64,000 nt of DNA. It comes from Papilionanthe hookeriana x Papilionanthe teres. Taxonomy: Eukaryota > Streptophyta > Magnoliopsida > Asparagales > Orchidaceae. Made by a program: the position numbers and the translations under genes. This document shows positions 46,048 to 58,535 of the stretch, in pieces. The DNA lies in the NCBI GenBank assembly GCA_022702705.1, contig CM040430.1, positions 14,294,310 through 14,358,309 of the forward strand, in the 5' to 3' direction. Positions within the stretch are counted from its first letter, which is position 1. Each line of letters starts with the position of its first letter. The notes beneath the pieces are model-generated. The model saw nothing but the letters and a program-made list of their open reading frames with translations, had not been told where the DNA came from and ran no database searches.

Positions 46048-48488
46048 TCTCATTTAAAATTATTTTCAAAATTATTAACATGATTCCCTGTGATAGAGCT
46101 CAATTCAGATAACTATACTTTCATTTTATTTGAATGCTTTAGTGGATTTGAATGAAACTTTTTTGTGATAAAAGTAATTTTGTAAGCTAAGATATTTGGT
46201 ATAAAAGACTAGGACTATAGTCAACTATTTAAAGTAAGAAAAACTTTATATTTGAAATATTAAGAATCTTAAAATTTTATGTGAGAAGAAAAGATTGGGA
46301 CTCTATAATGAATCAATATTTAGCTAAATAAGTACATATAAGGTAAAGGTTGTGGTAAGTTCCAAATTTAGGGTGAGGAGGGTAAAGTTCAAAATTATTA
46401 AAGGCTATCCAGATATAGTAATCCTCACTTCAAAAAGAAAGAATAAGAAAAAAAATAAAAAAGGATTGAAAAACAATCCCAAAAAGAAAAGAGAAAAAGA
46501 AAGAAAAAGAAAAGAAAATGTGAGGAGAAGCTTGAGGAGATACCTAATCAAAAATTTGATTCACTTGGATCTACCTAAAAGGGAGAACTTATTCACTTTC
46601 TTGAACTTATATGTATGGATTAGCATATTTACTAATAGAGTTCTCATGAACTTCTTTTCATGTAATCCTTTTAAGTGACTTAGTAGAACAATTTACAGTT
46701 ATTTTTGAAATGAATAGAAAACTAGAACTCTTAGACTAGATAGTCTTACACTTACAGAATTTACTTAAATTATTCAAAAATCTTTCTGAAAACTTCACTA
46801 CTGTATTTATTTAAATCAGAATTATGGTATCCTAGAAGGAAAGTTCATCGCAGTGGATCATCAATTTATGTAGTAACTAAATTGGGGGATCTTGATCCAC
46901 GGAAAATTTAATAGCTTTTTAATGTTATTTCATACCTGTTTTAGATAATATTGCACTTAAAAAGAATGGTATTTTTCATGATTTTATGCAGGTACAATGG
47001 TTTTAGGCCTTTGGAGCAAAAGAAAGCAAAAGGGAGCAAAATTGGAGCAAAATGAGGCAAAATGCAATTTTTGAACTGCAGCGTCGGACCGCGCCCGTTT
47101 ACATAGAGTTTGGGCTATTTTTCAGAAATTAGCGCCAGAAGGCGCCCTATCTTGCTCCAGACTGCGTCCTATCTCGATTTAAATTCAGATTCAATGTATT
47201 TGGCCGAATTTTGGAGAGGTGCTTAGGGAAACTCTTAGGAAATCAGTTATGCATGAATTCAAACTATTTTGGAGGCAAAAATTCAAAAGAAAAGGAGAGT
47301 CTTTTCAGTTTAAAAGAGAGGAGAGAGTGAGAGTAGAGTAGAGAGTCCATTAGAGTAAATCTAGGGTTTGTATTTGTTCTATTCTAAGGAGTGTAAGAGG
47401 AGATGAAAAGTGAGAGATTTCTTCTTCCTTACTTATCTAAAGAGAGAATTGTGTGTTGTTGTGAAGAAAGAAGAGGAGTCAAAGGAATTTCAAGAGATTC
47501 GCTTGGGGATGAGTTTGAGATAAGTTGTATTTACTTTACTTTGTTTGTATGACGTTTCTTTTATATATGAAATCCATGTTTCGTCATCTTTTCCTCATGC
47601 GTCTTAAGTAGTTTTTTTGTCTTCCTCCTTTTCATGTAATTTGTTGATGTTGTGAAATGGAAATGACGTGCCAATTTATTATGGAGAATTTGTGATGATC
47701 TTTTCACTTCGTACTTCATTTACTTTTTGATATGACCAATTGAATTATTAAAACCTATTGTGAAACATATGTTCCGAAAGGACTATGAGTTCTACAAAAA
47801 ATGTGAAGGTCACATTCAATGTCCATGAATGAGTAATGTAGTTCATGGGGATTGGGTGCAAAAAAATAGGGAAATATATATTTTTATGGGCGTAGAATTG
47901 GAGATTTTAGGGTAACAAACTAAAATTCCCAATTTGTTCCTAGGGTTTGGAAACCAAAGCGAGAGTTAGCCTTCTGGTGAAGGGAAGTGGGAGCTCCGTG
48001 GTGACAGCCGGTATCCTCCCGGTCTAACCACTGATTTGGGGACTAAACTTAAGATTAGCCAATATTCTTTATATCGCTCGAAAGAGGGTAAAGAATAGGA
48101 ATACTCCTATTTGGCACAATACTGTTGTATCAATGATCTATATCACTGAATCATTCACATTGTGATTGGAGAGGAGGAATATTCTTTCTTGCATTTAAAC
48201 TTTAGTTATAAATTTAGTCTCTTATTAGTTAACTGTGTTAGAAGTTAGATCATTCTTTAGTGGATAGTAACTGAAATTGTTTTATCATCTTTACAATATT
48301 TGTAATTACTGCAATTGTGATGTGATTTGAGTAGTGATTTTTGTACTACGTTATAAAATTAACTGCCTTCTTGTGGGATCGATAACCAGGACTCCATTAG
48401 AGCTCTATGTTACTTGAGCAATACGTATACCGTTTAATTATGTGACTCACTTGAAAACTAAATTAATATCTATATAAATCCGAGTTCA
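46048..48488 (+). repeat. Athila-type LTR, boundaries approximate
   Basis: There is no second copy here, so the ends are estimates. The start is placed after the PPT-like tract and the end at GAGTTCA (48482-48488). Typical Athila LTR features are an A-rich stretch (46430-46520), ATGCAGGTACAATGG (about 46986-47000), the GCGC modules 47081-47096 and 47131-47146, and TTGTGGGATCGATAACC near 48372-48390, like the U5 region of Athila LTRs. The lysine-rich frame at 46352-46678 is a by-product of the A-rich tract. Confidence 0.65.
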
Positions 48489-48646
48489 TAAATTTTTGGC
48501 AATTTAAAGAAGTGGCACCATGCAGCAATAGTGGAAGCATCGGCAGGAGTAGACAATCTCTTCCTGCTATGATAGGTGGTCTAAGGGTCCTTAGAACATA
48601 GGATCTATGAGGTGGCTAACCACCTGCACCACCTGTGGCCATCTGC
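48489..48646. other. Short unassigned segment
   Basis: Between the Athila LTR and LTR A. It starts with TAAATTTTTGGC, which could be the first bases of an Athila PBS (TGGC...), but the match stops there. It contains a local inverted repeat around GGTGGCTAACCACC (48611-48624). No gene. Confidence 0.4.
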
Positions 48647-50105
48647 TGTTGACCTCATTTTTGGTGAGGTCTATTTCCCTCTCTATACCTTAGGATCTAG
48701 CCATTGGATTTCTCTACTAGCTCTCCTAGCGAACTAGTATTGGGACCCACTCCACTTAGAAATTCAAAACACCTCTTATCTTTTTGTAATCTCAAATGTG
48801 TGGTTCCAAGTCCTCAACATTTAGTTGAGTTGAAACTCAATTTGAATTCTTATAAGGATTGGAAGTTTCTTAGGAAGATTATCATTCTTTAATACATCCA
48901 CACACATACCACATACACATTCACACACACAAACACTGCAATTCACACAACATACACAAAAACTATAATTAACACCACCTACACTTACAACTCACACAAT
49001 AAAAAAAATTAATTAATCTTTAAATTGAGTCCTTGCACAACAAAAAATTCAAGACCAAAAAAAAACCCATTTTAATACCAAACTCAAACCCACAAAATCT
49101 AAGCCTAAGCCCACTAAGCCATGAGTCCAAGCTTATGAATCAAATGCAAGATCAAACTTAAATCAAAGACCGATGCGTAAGCATCTTGGACAACTAATTA
49201 AATTTTGTCTCATGACAAATAAGACAAGCTTTAATCCTTTTTTTAGCTAAGTCATCCATCTTTTGTTTCTTTTACCAATATAATGACCCAATTCCCTGCT
49301 AAAGCCAAGCTCACATCTCCATGAGTGAGACTTAACCAAGCCCAAACCCCCAAGAAGCCTACTCTTTTTCATGGTTGAATATAATTTTTTTTTTATGAGA
49401 AGGACTAAAAAAAGCCCAAAATAAGCAAGTTCTACTTCTTTCCAAAACCAACCAACGTATTCATGGTACACCCCCATCAATTTCCTCATGCATTATCACT
49501 GACCTTACCTAAGGAGATGGTGACTACCCAAGCCTTCCCCATCCCACATAGATAGTGGTCGAAGTTCACCCGATAGGCACCCTCTCCCATGGAAACCCAA
49601 AATTCAATTCATCCCACTTGGCTCACCCTCACTGGCTCATCTCCTCTACTCAAGGTCCACCTAAGCTCCCTTTTGATATCCTAAGCTATCCAATTGGAGC
49701 TCAACCCTCTCCCATGGCCCTGGCCTATAATATGGTCAATTCTTGGCCAAGGGAGGAGTGTGAAGAAACCTTGGTGAAGCCCTACTAAAATCCTTCCAAA
49801 CCCTTCCTACAACCCTTAATAGCCCTTCCCCATTGATCACAAGTTATTTATCCCCTTACAGAGCCTGAATTTTAACTCTAAAATCTAAGATAACTCACGG
49901 CTTTGACATAAACTACATCAAAATTTCTATTTGACCCACCCCCTCCCTCCCCAAAAGCATCATTAAACCTCACAATCACCTCCTCGATCAAAATCCCCCT
50001 TCTATGCAGCCTCTATCATAGCCCTAGACCAACTCCAAGCGGCCATTTAATCTAGTTCATACCTAGACCCATCCACAGAGTAAATCAAAGCAAGGAGGAG
50101 GTGCG
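48647..50105 (+). mobile_element. LTR A of giant Tat family, first 1.46 kb
   Basis: It begins TGTTGACCTC with the terminal hairpin (loop TTTTG, one G.T pair) and carries the family U3. It is interrupted at 50106 by LTR B, and its remainder would lie beyond the window. AC-rich sequence at 48896-48990. No gene; frames at 49247-49489 and 49555-49788 have no support. Confidence 0.8.
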
Positions 50106-52279
50106 TGTTGACCTCATTTTTGGTGAGGTCTAATCTTTTCTCTTAGTGCTTAGGATCTAGCTATAGGACTTCTCCTTGACTATCCTAGAAGACTAGAGAT
50201 GGAACCCACCACTTAGAAACTCAAACTACTTCCTTGCTCTCCTTGGAATTCCACATAGATGGTCATGAACCTCTAAGCTACTTGGAAGGTTAAGACCAAT
50301 GTTTGGGAGGTCAAGGATGAGCTCCCATAAGTTGGTCAAGCCTTAGGATTAACCCTGGGTGGTCTGATGATGGTTAGGTCAACTTACACACACTACACCT
50401 TCTTACACACCCCAAACCTTGAACTCATTTACAGTTATCTTGATTTGACCTCCTAAATCTTTGGAAAACTCGCATGGGAGGACCCAAACCCCTAGCCCCT
50501 GGCTAAGATGGTTAGGAACAACATGTTGAGTGTCCAAAATGAGTCCTCATATGACTCTTATGAGTTTGACATGGCTTAATGGCTTACCTACCCACCTTGA
50601 CCCAATTTCTCAAAAATCCTAGAGTCACCTATAGGTCCTGAAAATGACACCAAAACATTCTTGTGTCACACTGAGAATTTTGACTGTAAACTTGTCATAC
50701 ATCCGGAAAACTTTTTGGCACCTCGGTACCTAAATACCTGATACTTGAAAAAACACTCTAAGGTTCATAAAACTTTCCATATTAATCAAAAATGACCTCA
50801 GACACTGTCGTCGGACTCCAAATTTCTTTTTGAATCACCTCTAGCTTTTAAATCAGTCTTTTGATCACTTTGACCAAAATTGGTCAAATTACCAAAATAC
50901 CCCCTAGAATACCCAAAATTCTAAAAATCCAAATTTCATCCAATTAAATCCTAAAAATCCTTTGAAACTCCCCCATACCATCCAATTGTCCTAAATTTGC
51001 CAAATTTGACCAAATTAATCAATTTTGAACAAAAATCCCAAAAGCCCCAATATTGACCATATTGTCAAATTCTCCTAAATTGAAACCAATGAGCTAATCA
51101 ATTCGCCAAATTAATATCCAAAACTCTTCTTGACAATCCCCTAAACCAAAATTGATCACCAATTCACTTCAATTTAAGCTCAAGTTTCACCCAAGTCCAA
51201 TCCAAGCCAAAATCCCCAATTTTGCCTTAAATTGACCACATGTCCAAAATTTACAAAATTGAATTCCCTAACCCCAAAATTCCATCCATTTGATGTTGAA
51301 ACCTCTTCATAACATCCCCCTAGATCTTTTTGAACATTCAATTGAGTCCTAACCCCACTCTAGCCTAGCCCATACCCAAGCTAGCCCAAAACCCCAAATT
51401 TGACCATATGACTGAATTCCACCAAATTGACTTTCCAATTCAATTTAAATCACCCAAACTCTTTTAAAGTCTTCATGACACTCCCCCCACACAAAACTCA
51501 ACATTCAATTGAGCCAAACTTTGACCCAAGCTCAACCAAACTCAAGCCCAAGTCCACCCCCAATTTTAAAAGCCATCATGTATGTAAAAGCTCATACCCA
51601 TGTGCACTTTCAAAAGCCCAAGTTCACCCCAATTTAAAAGCCCAAATCCAAGCCACACTCTAATTTATTTCAAAATCCCATCATATTTAATTCCAAATGG
51701 CACAAAATTCAATCAAAAGCCCACATGACAAATTTCTCTCATCCTATTAATCAAATTCAAACTATAACCCATGCCATTCATAATTGATTTTACCTATATT
51801 TGGGCTCATAACAATTCTTCATAAAAAACCCAAAATTTAAAAAATCTATTCTCATGCAAATGAGCTAAGCCAAAGACAAGACGTGAAGCCACCTCCAAGC
51901 CATATGCAAGCCATATGAGCCATGCCATGTCACCATCCTCAAGTAGCAAAAGGTGGACTATCTTTCATGATTCCACTTAAAGCACTTAGTCCCTCTCATG
52001 ACTCACTCTAACCTAAGCTTAACCCAAATCCCCATAATTGAGACCTCACTACCCAAGCCCCCATGAAGCCTAATTTTCATGATGGATAAGAACAATAGAT
52101 TCTTATACAAATGATTAAAAGCACATAAAAGCAATCCAAATCTATTCGTCCCAAATAAAATCAAATCTCTCATGACAAAAGAAATAATAATAATATTAAA
52201 AAAAATGAGAGAATAAATATATATATGCATTAAAATTAAAAATGAAATAAAAAGGAGGTAAAGTTACACACACACACCC

Positions 52280-52281
<2 letters not shown>

Positions 52282-52346
<65 letters not shown>
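52282..52346. repeat. AT dinucleotide microsatellite
   Basis: About 32 AT units, preceded by a short AC run (52266-52277) and directly followed by the foldback element. Confidence 0.98.
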
Positions 52347-52349
<3 letters not shown>

Positions 52350-52350
52350 A

Positions 52351-52523
52351 AAATATTGCATCAGGACACCTGATGCATGCGGACGTGAATGGCGGGGCGT
52401 CATGTGAAAAGTGAGCCCCGCCACTGCATACACCAACCGATCGCAGTGTATGGTGGAGGGCCCATTTTCCACATAACGCCCCGCCATTCGTGTCCGCACA
52501 TCAGGTGTCCTGATGCAATATTT
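52351..52523. mobile_element. Foldback (MITE-like) element, 173 bp
   Basis: Near full-length inverted repeat. The ends are AAATATTGCATCAGGACACC and its complement, and the arms run inward for about 80 bp with few mismatches around a centre near 52437. Each end is itself a hairpin (GCATCAGG-ACA-CCTGATGC). No coding capacity. Target duplication is uncertain because the left flank is AT microsatellite. GC-rich, unlike its surroundings. I do not recognise the family. Confidence 0.85.
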
Positions 52524-52528
52524 GTTCA

Positions 52529-52536
52529 TATAAATA
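52529..52536 (+). promoter_or_regulatory. Probable TATA box of LTR B
   Basis: TATAAATA, 2.42 kb from the LTR start, the same distance as the TATA boxes of the other copies although the sequence around it is unrelated. A CT-rich leader follows. Confidence 0.6.
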
Positions 52537-52589
52537 TGCTCACGTTTTTTTTAAAGATGAGTGGATGTTTTTTTTTTAATTTTAAGATT

Positions 52590-52716
52590 CGTCTCTCTCT
52601 CTCTCCACCCTATTCTCTCTCACCGTTACAGCCAAAAAAAAAAAAGGAAAAAGCATATTTTCTCCACCCTCTCTCTTATACCATTCTCTCCTTTCCCCTT
52701 CCTTCTTCTTACACGT

Positions 52717-52751
<35 letters not shown>

Positions 52752-52860
52752 TTTTTTCTCCACTCCCTTTCTCCTCCCAACCAAAAAAAACTTTTCATCC
52801 CACTCTCATTCTTCCTTGCCATTTGCTCACCTCTCTATTCTCTTCTTCCAACGGTGACAG
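52590..52860 (+). repeat. CT-rich leader with CT microsatellite
   Basis: Strong pyrimidine bias on the plus strand, with CT runs at 52591-52606 and 52719-52748. It would lie in the first 30-300 bases of a transcript started from the TATA box at 52529. Plant core promoters and 5' leaders are often pyrimidine-rich. Frames here are low-complexity. Confidence 0.75.
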
Positions 52861-53129
52861 CCCCCAAGCACTTCCTCCTTCTCCCAAGCAGCCATTTCCT
52901 CTACCCGTGAGCCACCCATCATTTTTTTTTTCTCCAAACCCTCATCCTCTCCACTAGCCAACAGCCAACCAAAAAATAAGGATGAAAAAAAAGAACAAAG
53001 AAAAAAACCTCACCCTCCACCACCTCGCGGCAAGGGAAGCTTCCTCCTCTTCTCCAAACAGAAACGGCAAGCAGGTGAGCATCTCTCCCTGTCTATTCTT
53101 TTTATCTATATGCATGACAAATCATTCCT

Positions 53130-53780
53130 GATATTTACATGTCTAGCACCCTAAGAAAAATCTTTTCTTTTCCATGTTTATCGTGCAAAGCTTATGGATT
53201 TACATATTAAACACCTAAATTTCAAAAGTCTTCCTGCATATCACATAAACTCCATGTGTTTCCATATCAAAATAATAATAATAATAATAATAATTACATG
53301 CATACTACTCCGTACTTGAATTTTCTTACACGCTTAGCAGTTGAATATTTAAATTTAAATCCATGCCATGCAATCTCATATACATGCTATTATGTTCTTG
53401 CATTTCTATATAATTAAAACCTAAGCTTCATATGTAAATGCATGACACACTGTTGTTATGATTCACATATTTAACACCTAAACTTTGATATTCTCATACA
53501 TACCACCTAAACTTTTATTTACCCACACATACCACTCAAATATTATACATTTACATGTGTACCACTCGAATTTCACTGTATTTACATATTTGATGCCTAA
53601 ACTTTAAGGCTTTATGGGAACTTTGCTTATCGTTTTGTACATTTAGATGTTCAACATCAAAGTTTGAATATCATGTGTGCACGTCATTCGAATCTTATAC
53701 GTTTACGCGCGTGTCACTTATAACTTGAATATTTACATGCTTAGCACTTAAATCTTGTAGATTTCACATGCATGTTCTTT
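53130..53780 (+). repeat. Degenerate repeats of a TTTACAT..ACCTAAACTT motif
   Basis: Variants of TTTACATGTTTAACACCTAAACTT recur irregularly every 35-70 bp, for example near 53136, 53196, 53465, 53503, 53580 and 53735. An AAT microsatellite sits at about 53270-53292. I do not see this block in the other LTR copies. Confidence 0.6.
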
Positions 53781-56124
53781 AATACAATTTAATTTTTTTA
53801 GTTATGTACGTGATATTAAAAATTTAGGTCTTAAGTTGGTGCCACATTGATAGGTAGATCAATTTTTAAAACAAATACATAAACTTCAAAAATACATAAC
53901 TTGGTGTAGAAAATTCCTAAAAATAAAATAAAAATATTTCTGTGCAGTGAAAAGATGAGAAAAATGTGGGCTAAAAGTTAAAAATATTATATTTATATTT
54001 ATTTTAAAATTAATTAAATACTCCATAAGTTGTTTAAATCATAAATAATTAAATAGTAATAACAAAAATATGAAATTTGGAGGGTTTATTCCTCACATGA
54101 TTAGAGATGTTCTCTAATTTTTTCAAAGTCAGAGAACACCCCTAACATGGCAAAGTATAATTTCCAAAGTTAAGTCACACATTTTGATTAAAAAAATTAT
54201 AAAAAATAAAATATAAATCCGAAAATTATAAGATTAAATTCGGTAGGTTCACCATAGTCAGAAAATCCTAGGAAAAATATAAATGTATTTAAGTAATTAA
54301 AAATGTCATTTTATGTAATTAACTCATTAAAGATCAATAAAAATCAAATAACTAAAATATAATCTAAAAAATCATCAAAAACTAATCCACATTAAAGTAT
54401 ATGGTTAGGGGAACTCTCAATAAAAATTTGAAGTCATTTAGAATTCATTTGGTTACTGAATATGATTTTTTAAATTAATTAACAACTTTGACATTAAAAT
54501 GATTTTTACTAATTAAAATATAAGTTAAAAAATTATGAAATTGGTTTTGGGATCTCCTCATGACCAGTGGAATTTTATAAAAATAAAATGGTAATTAAAA
54601 CAAACATTTCATTTTTAAGCCTAAAATTGAATTTTAAAATATTAAAAATAATTAAACAATGATAAAAATCATAAAAGTAATAAAATTCATGAAAATGTTC
54701 TAAATTGTCTTCTAAGCACTTGGGAGCAATTGGGATAATTTTCCTAAGTCCCTAAGTGAAGATATTAATTTTTGAAGGTAAAATAAATTTTAAAGACTAA
54801 AAATGAATTTCCTTATTTTTCCACAAAAATAATTCCAATAATTTAAAGAAAAATTATAAAAATATGAAATTTTCTCCTCTCGATTCCTTGACCTTAGAGA
54901 GAATTAAGAAAAATATAAAACTTAATTTTCCACTTTTAAAATATTTTATAAATAATTAATACTAAAAATTAAAATAATTCTCATAATTAAATTAAAACTT
55001 AAAAAATCATGAAATTTGGTCCAAGTGATCCTCTAACCTAGGTGAACGTCCCATAATTTTCCTAAGGACAGATAGTTAATATTATTTAAGTTATTGAATT
55101 TACTTTGAAAATACTTATTTTCCATTAAAAATAATTACTAAAAAAATCAGAAAATCACATTTTCTTCTCTGATATTTTAATTGACCCATGAGAGGGTACC
55201 AGAAAAATTTCAAAGTCATTTGAGTTATATTTAAAGAGTTATGAAATAATAAGCCTAAAAGGACATAAGGGTAATTATGGAATTAATGCTCTAATTAATA
55301 TTTAGGCCTAATCAAGGGGTAAATGGGCAATGGACAATCTTAATTGACCTTCTTAGATGATTGAAACATAAGGGACTAAGAGGTAGAGACTAACTCACTA
55401 CATTTCCATATTAAGGGCAAAGTTGTACTTTCTTAAATTAATAGAATTTTAGAGGTTAACCAAATTTGACGATCCTAAAGTAAGGGGTTTTGATCTAGGA
55501 AAATTTTAACTCACTAATCTAAAGCCTCTAATCAATGGTTGAATAATATTACAATCTTTAATAAAGATCAAATGTCACTTAATTCAATATTCCTTTAAAT
55601 CATAAATCTACTCATAAAAGCTTAAGGGCTAGGTAGTGAATTAGGTTTAATCCTAACTATGATCAATGAGGTTTAGAAAAGAGAACATAATCATTTACAA
55701 ACTTATTTGAAAACACTACTAGCCCAAGTTTAATTGAAATGGCTAAGTTCCTTAATGATTCAATTTTCCCCTAAAGGCTTTCACTCACATAACTCTTAAA
55801 TGAAACATCAAATGAATGTTACCCCACTCAAGGGATGATCAAAACATCTAAGTTCAATGAGCAAGGATAAAAACATCATTAAAAAACCCTAATTGAACAT
55901 GGGTGATTAATTGAAAGTCACAATGAAACCAAATGAACTCAGAAACAATCCTAGAAGAGATGAGGAAGATGTTTAGCATTATGCCCCAAACACTTCCTCA
56001 ACCTAATGGGATATTTTAGAAGAACAATTGAATTTCATTGTTATTTGTTCAAGAAAATCATTCTTAACAACTTAAGATCCCACTAAATCACAACTTAGGA
56101 TTGGATAGGCACACTTTATACCTA

Positions 56125-56129
56125 CTTGT
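56125..56129. repeat. Target-site duplication of LTR C (CTACT)
   Basis: Perfect match to 63504-63508. Confidence 0.95.
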
Positions 56130-58523
56130 TGACCTCATTTTTGATGAGGTCTTCTCTTCCTTTTTTTTAGTACTTAGGATCTAGCCTTAGGCTTTTCCTT
56201 TGACTATCCTAGAGGATTAGAATTGGGACCCACCACCTAGAAATTCAAACCACTTCTTAACTTCCTGCAAACTCCACAAACTTGACTGTAGACCCCTAAT
56301 CACCTAGAGGGTTGAAATCAAATGTGGAATTTTAAAGGATGAGTTCTCATAGGACTCTTCGGCCTTAGGACCGCCTCTGGGTGGCACCTGGTCGCAGTGA
56401 AGGCCGACTTAGACACACACTACACTTATACACTACACTTTCACACACCTCCTAAAACCACACCTATACCCAACTTGACCTCCCGACTCATGAAGGTGAT
56501 TCACATGGATGGTCCTTAACCCCTAAGCCCTCGCGTAGAGGGTTAGGAACAACATAATGAATGCCTCAAATGAGTTCCTTCATGGCTCATGTGGGCTTGA
56601 TATGGCTTCATGGCTCAACCAAAATGATTTCATTCCACTTACATTTACCCAATCTTCAATTTTCTAAATTTTCAATTTTCTAAATTTTCAATTTTTGACC
56701 CCCGGGACCCTACACCCGCCTAGCCTACCCAAAACCCTTGAAATTACCCAAATTTTCAAAAAATCTCCAAATACCCAAAATTCCTCAAAACCAATCCCAA
56801 ACATTCCCACATTACTCAAATTGATCATTCATAGCCAAAAATACCAAAAATTCCAAAAATACCTCCCAATACCCTCCAAATACCCAAAATGCCCCTCTTA
56901 GCTAAAAAATCCAAAAATTTAGTAAATTCCCAGAAAATTCCAAAAAATCCCAAATATTCTCAATTTCATTTTTTTCAACTACACCATGGGCCAATTTTAT
57001 CAATTTACCCCACTTTGGTCAAAATCCCCAATTTGACCCATTTTAACCCAAAATGAACCCAATGTCAAACCAAACCTACCCAATAACCTACCCAATTGAT
57101 CTAAATTGTGGTCCAATTCAATTCTAAACTTCAATTCAACATCTCCAACACCAATCTAGACCAAATCCAAGTCCAATTTGATTGGCATTTGAATCCAATT
57201 TCACTTTTGACCTTAAAGCCCAATTTGGACCCATGACCCAAACTTAGCTCAAACTAACCCAATTCAACTCCAATTAACCCCAAACCTTTTCTAAACCTTC
57301 CTTAACATCCCCACAAACAAAACACTAACATGATTTACCCAAAATTTAGACCCAAACCCCACTCAAATTCAACCCAAAGCTAAAAGGCCCAATTTTGACC
57401 TAAACCCAAACCTAACCCAAATAAGCCCAAACCCCAAAATCAAAACCCAACCAAAGTCAAAACCTCGTTGAAACACTCCCATAAACATTTCCAAAAATTA
57501 ATTTTACATCAACTTCAACCCTAGCCCAACATTGGCCCAAGTTAGCCCAATTTGACCTACATTGGCCCATTTACCAAAGAGGCCCAAATCCAACCTCATT
57601 CAAACCCAAATCACTCCAAACTCATTTCAAATAACTCATGACATATCCCTAAACCAAACCCAACAATTATTTGGCCCAAACTTCTACAAAATTCCCATCC
57701 ATGAATTCATTCTTAAACCTAAAGGCCCATCCCCTTAGCCTTCCTAAAAGCCCATCAAAAATAATTTCAAAAGGCCCAAAGCCCACATGACAATCCTCTA
57801 TCATCATCCATTTGATAAAACCATCTCCTAAGTTCTAAATCCATGATAAAATAAATCCAAATCAAGCCATATGCCAAATCCCAACAAATCACCCCTAAAT
57901 TACCAAAATTTTTAAAGCCTTTTTCATGAAATTGACTTAACTTTTCCCAAGCCAAAGATGAGCCAAGAAGCCATGCATGAGCCACATGGAAGCCATGAGA
58001 GCCTCTTTACATGTCACCATGCCATTTTGGGCAAAAGAAGGAGACTCTTTCCTTAATCTCCTAAAGTCATTAGCCTTAACCATGATTCCCCTTAACCCAA
58101 ATTTAATCCAAATATATTTGGATAAGGACTTCTCCATGCCAAACCAGCTGATTCCTTTCGACTCCCCACAACACCCAAAGCCTCCTTGAAGGGTGAACCA
58201 AGCCCAAAAGGTGAACTTGACCAAATCAAGCCAAAATTGGCCTTCCCCCATGCCATTTTAATCCAAGCTTTTGACACATGGCAAAGCCCATCGCTACACT
58301 AAACCCCGCCCCCGACCCACCTTGGACCCGAGGGTGACCCATGCCTTTCGGCCAGCCGCCTAGATCGCCGAGAAAACACCATGGCCGAGACCTTGGGAGG
58401 AGCCAAAGTTTGGAATTCCCACTGCCGAGCCGCCCCATGCCCGATGGCCACCATGGCTGTTCTTCCCTTGACCTAAGCAGCTGATCCCAAGCCTTAAACC
58501 CCTCGGGAGGCCCTCCATCCTCT

Positions 58524-58535
58524 CCTATTTAAACC
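58524..58535 (+). promoter_or_regulatory. Probable TATA box of LTR C
   Basis: CCTATTTAAACC, 2.39 kb from the LTR start; identical to 23007-23018. Confidence 0.65.

Noticed and set aside
46352..46678. Lysine-rich 108-codon frame
   Set aside because: Produced by an A-rich tract inside the Athila LTR; no family resemblance and low complexity.
48489..48510. Second Athila PBS (TTTTTGGC) indicating tandem elements
   Set aside because: Only TGGC matches the expected PBS and the following bases do not; too short to support.
52236..52529. Frame with a long Ile-Tyr repeat
   Set aside because: Translation of the AT microsatellite.
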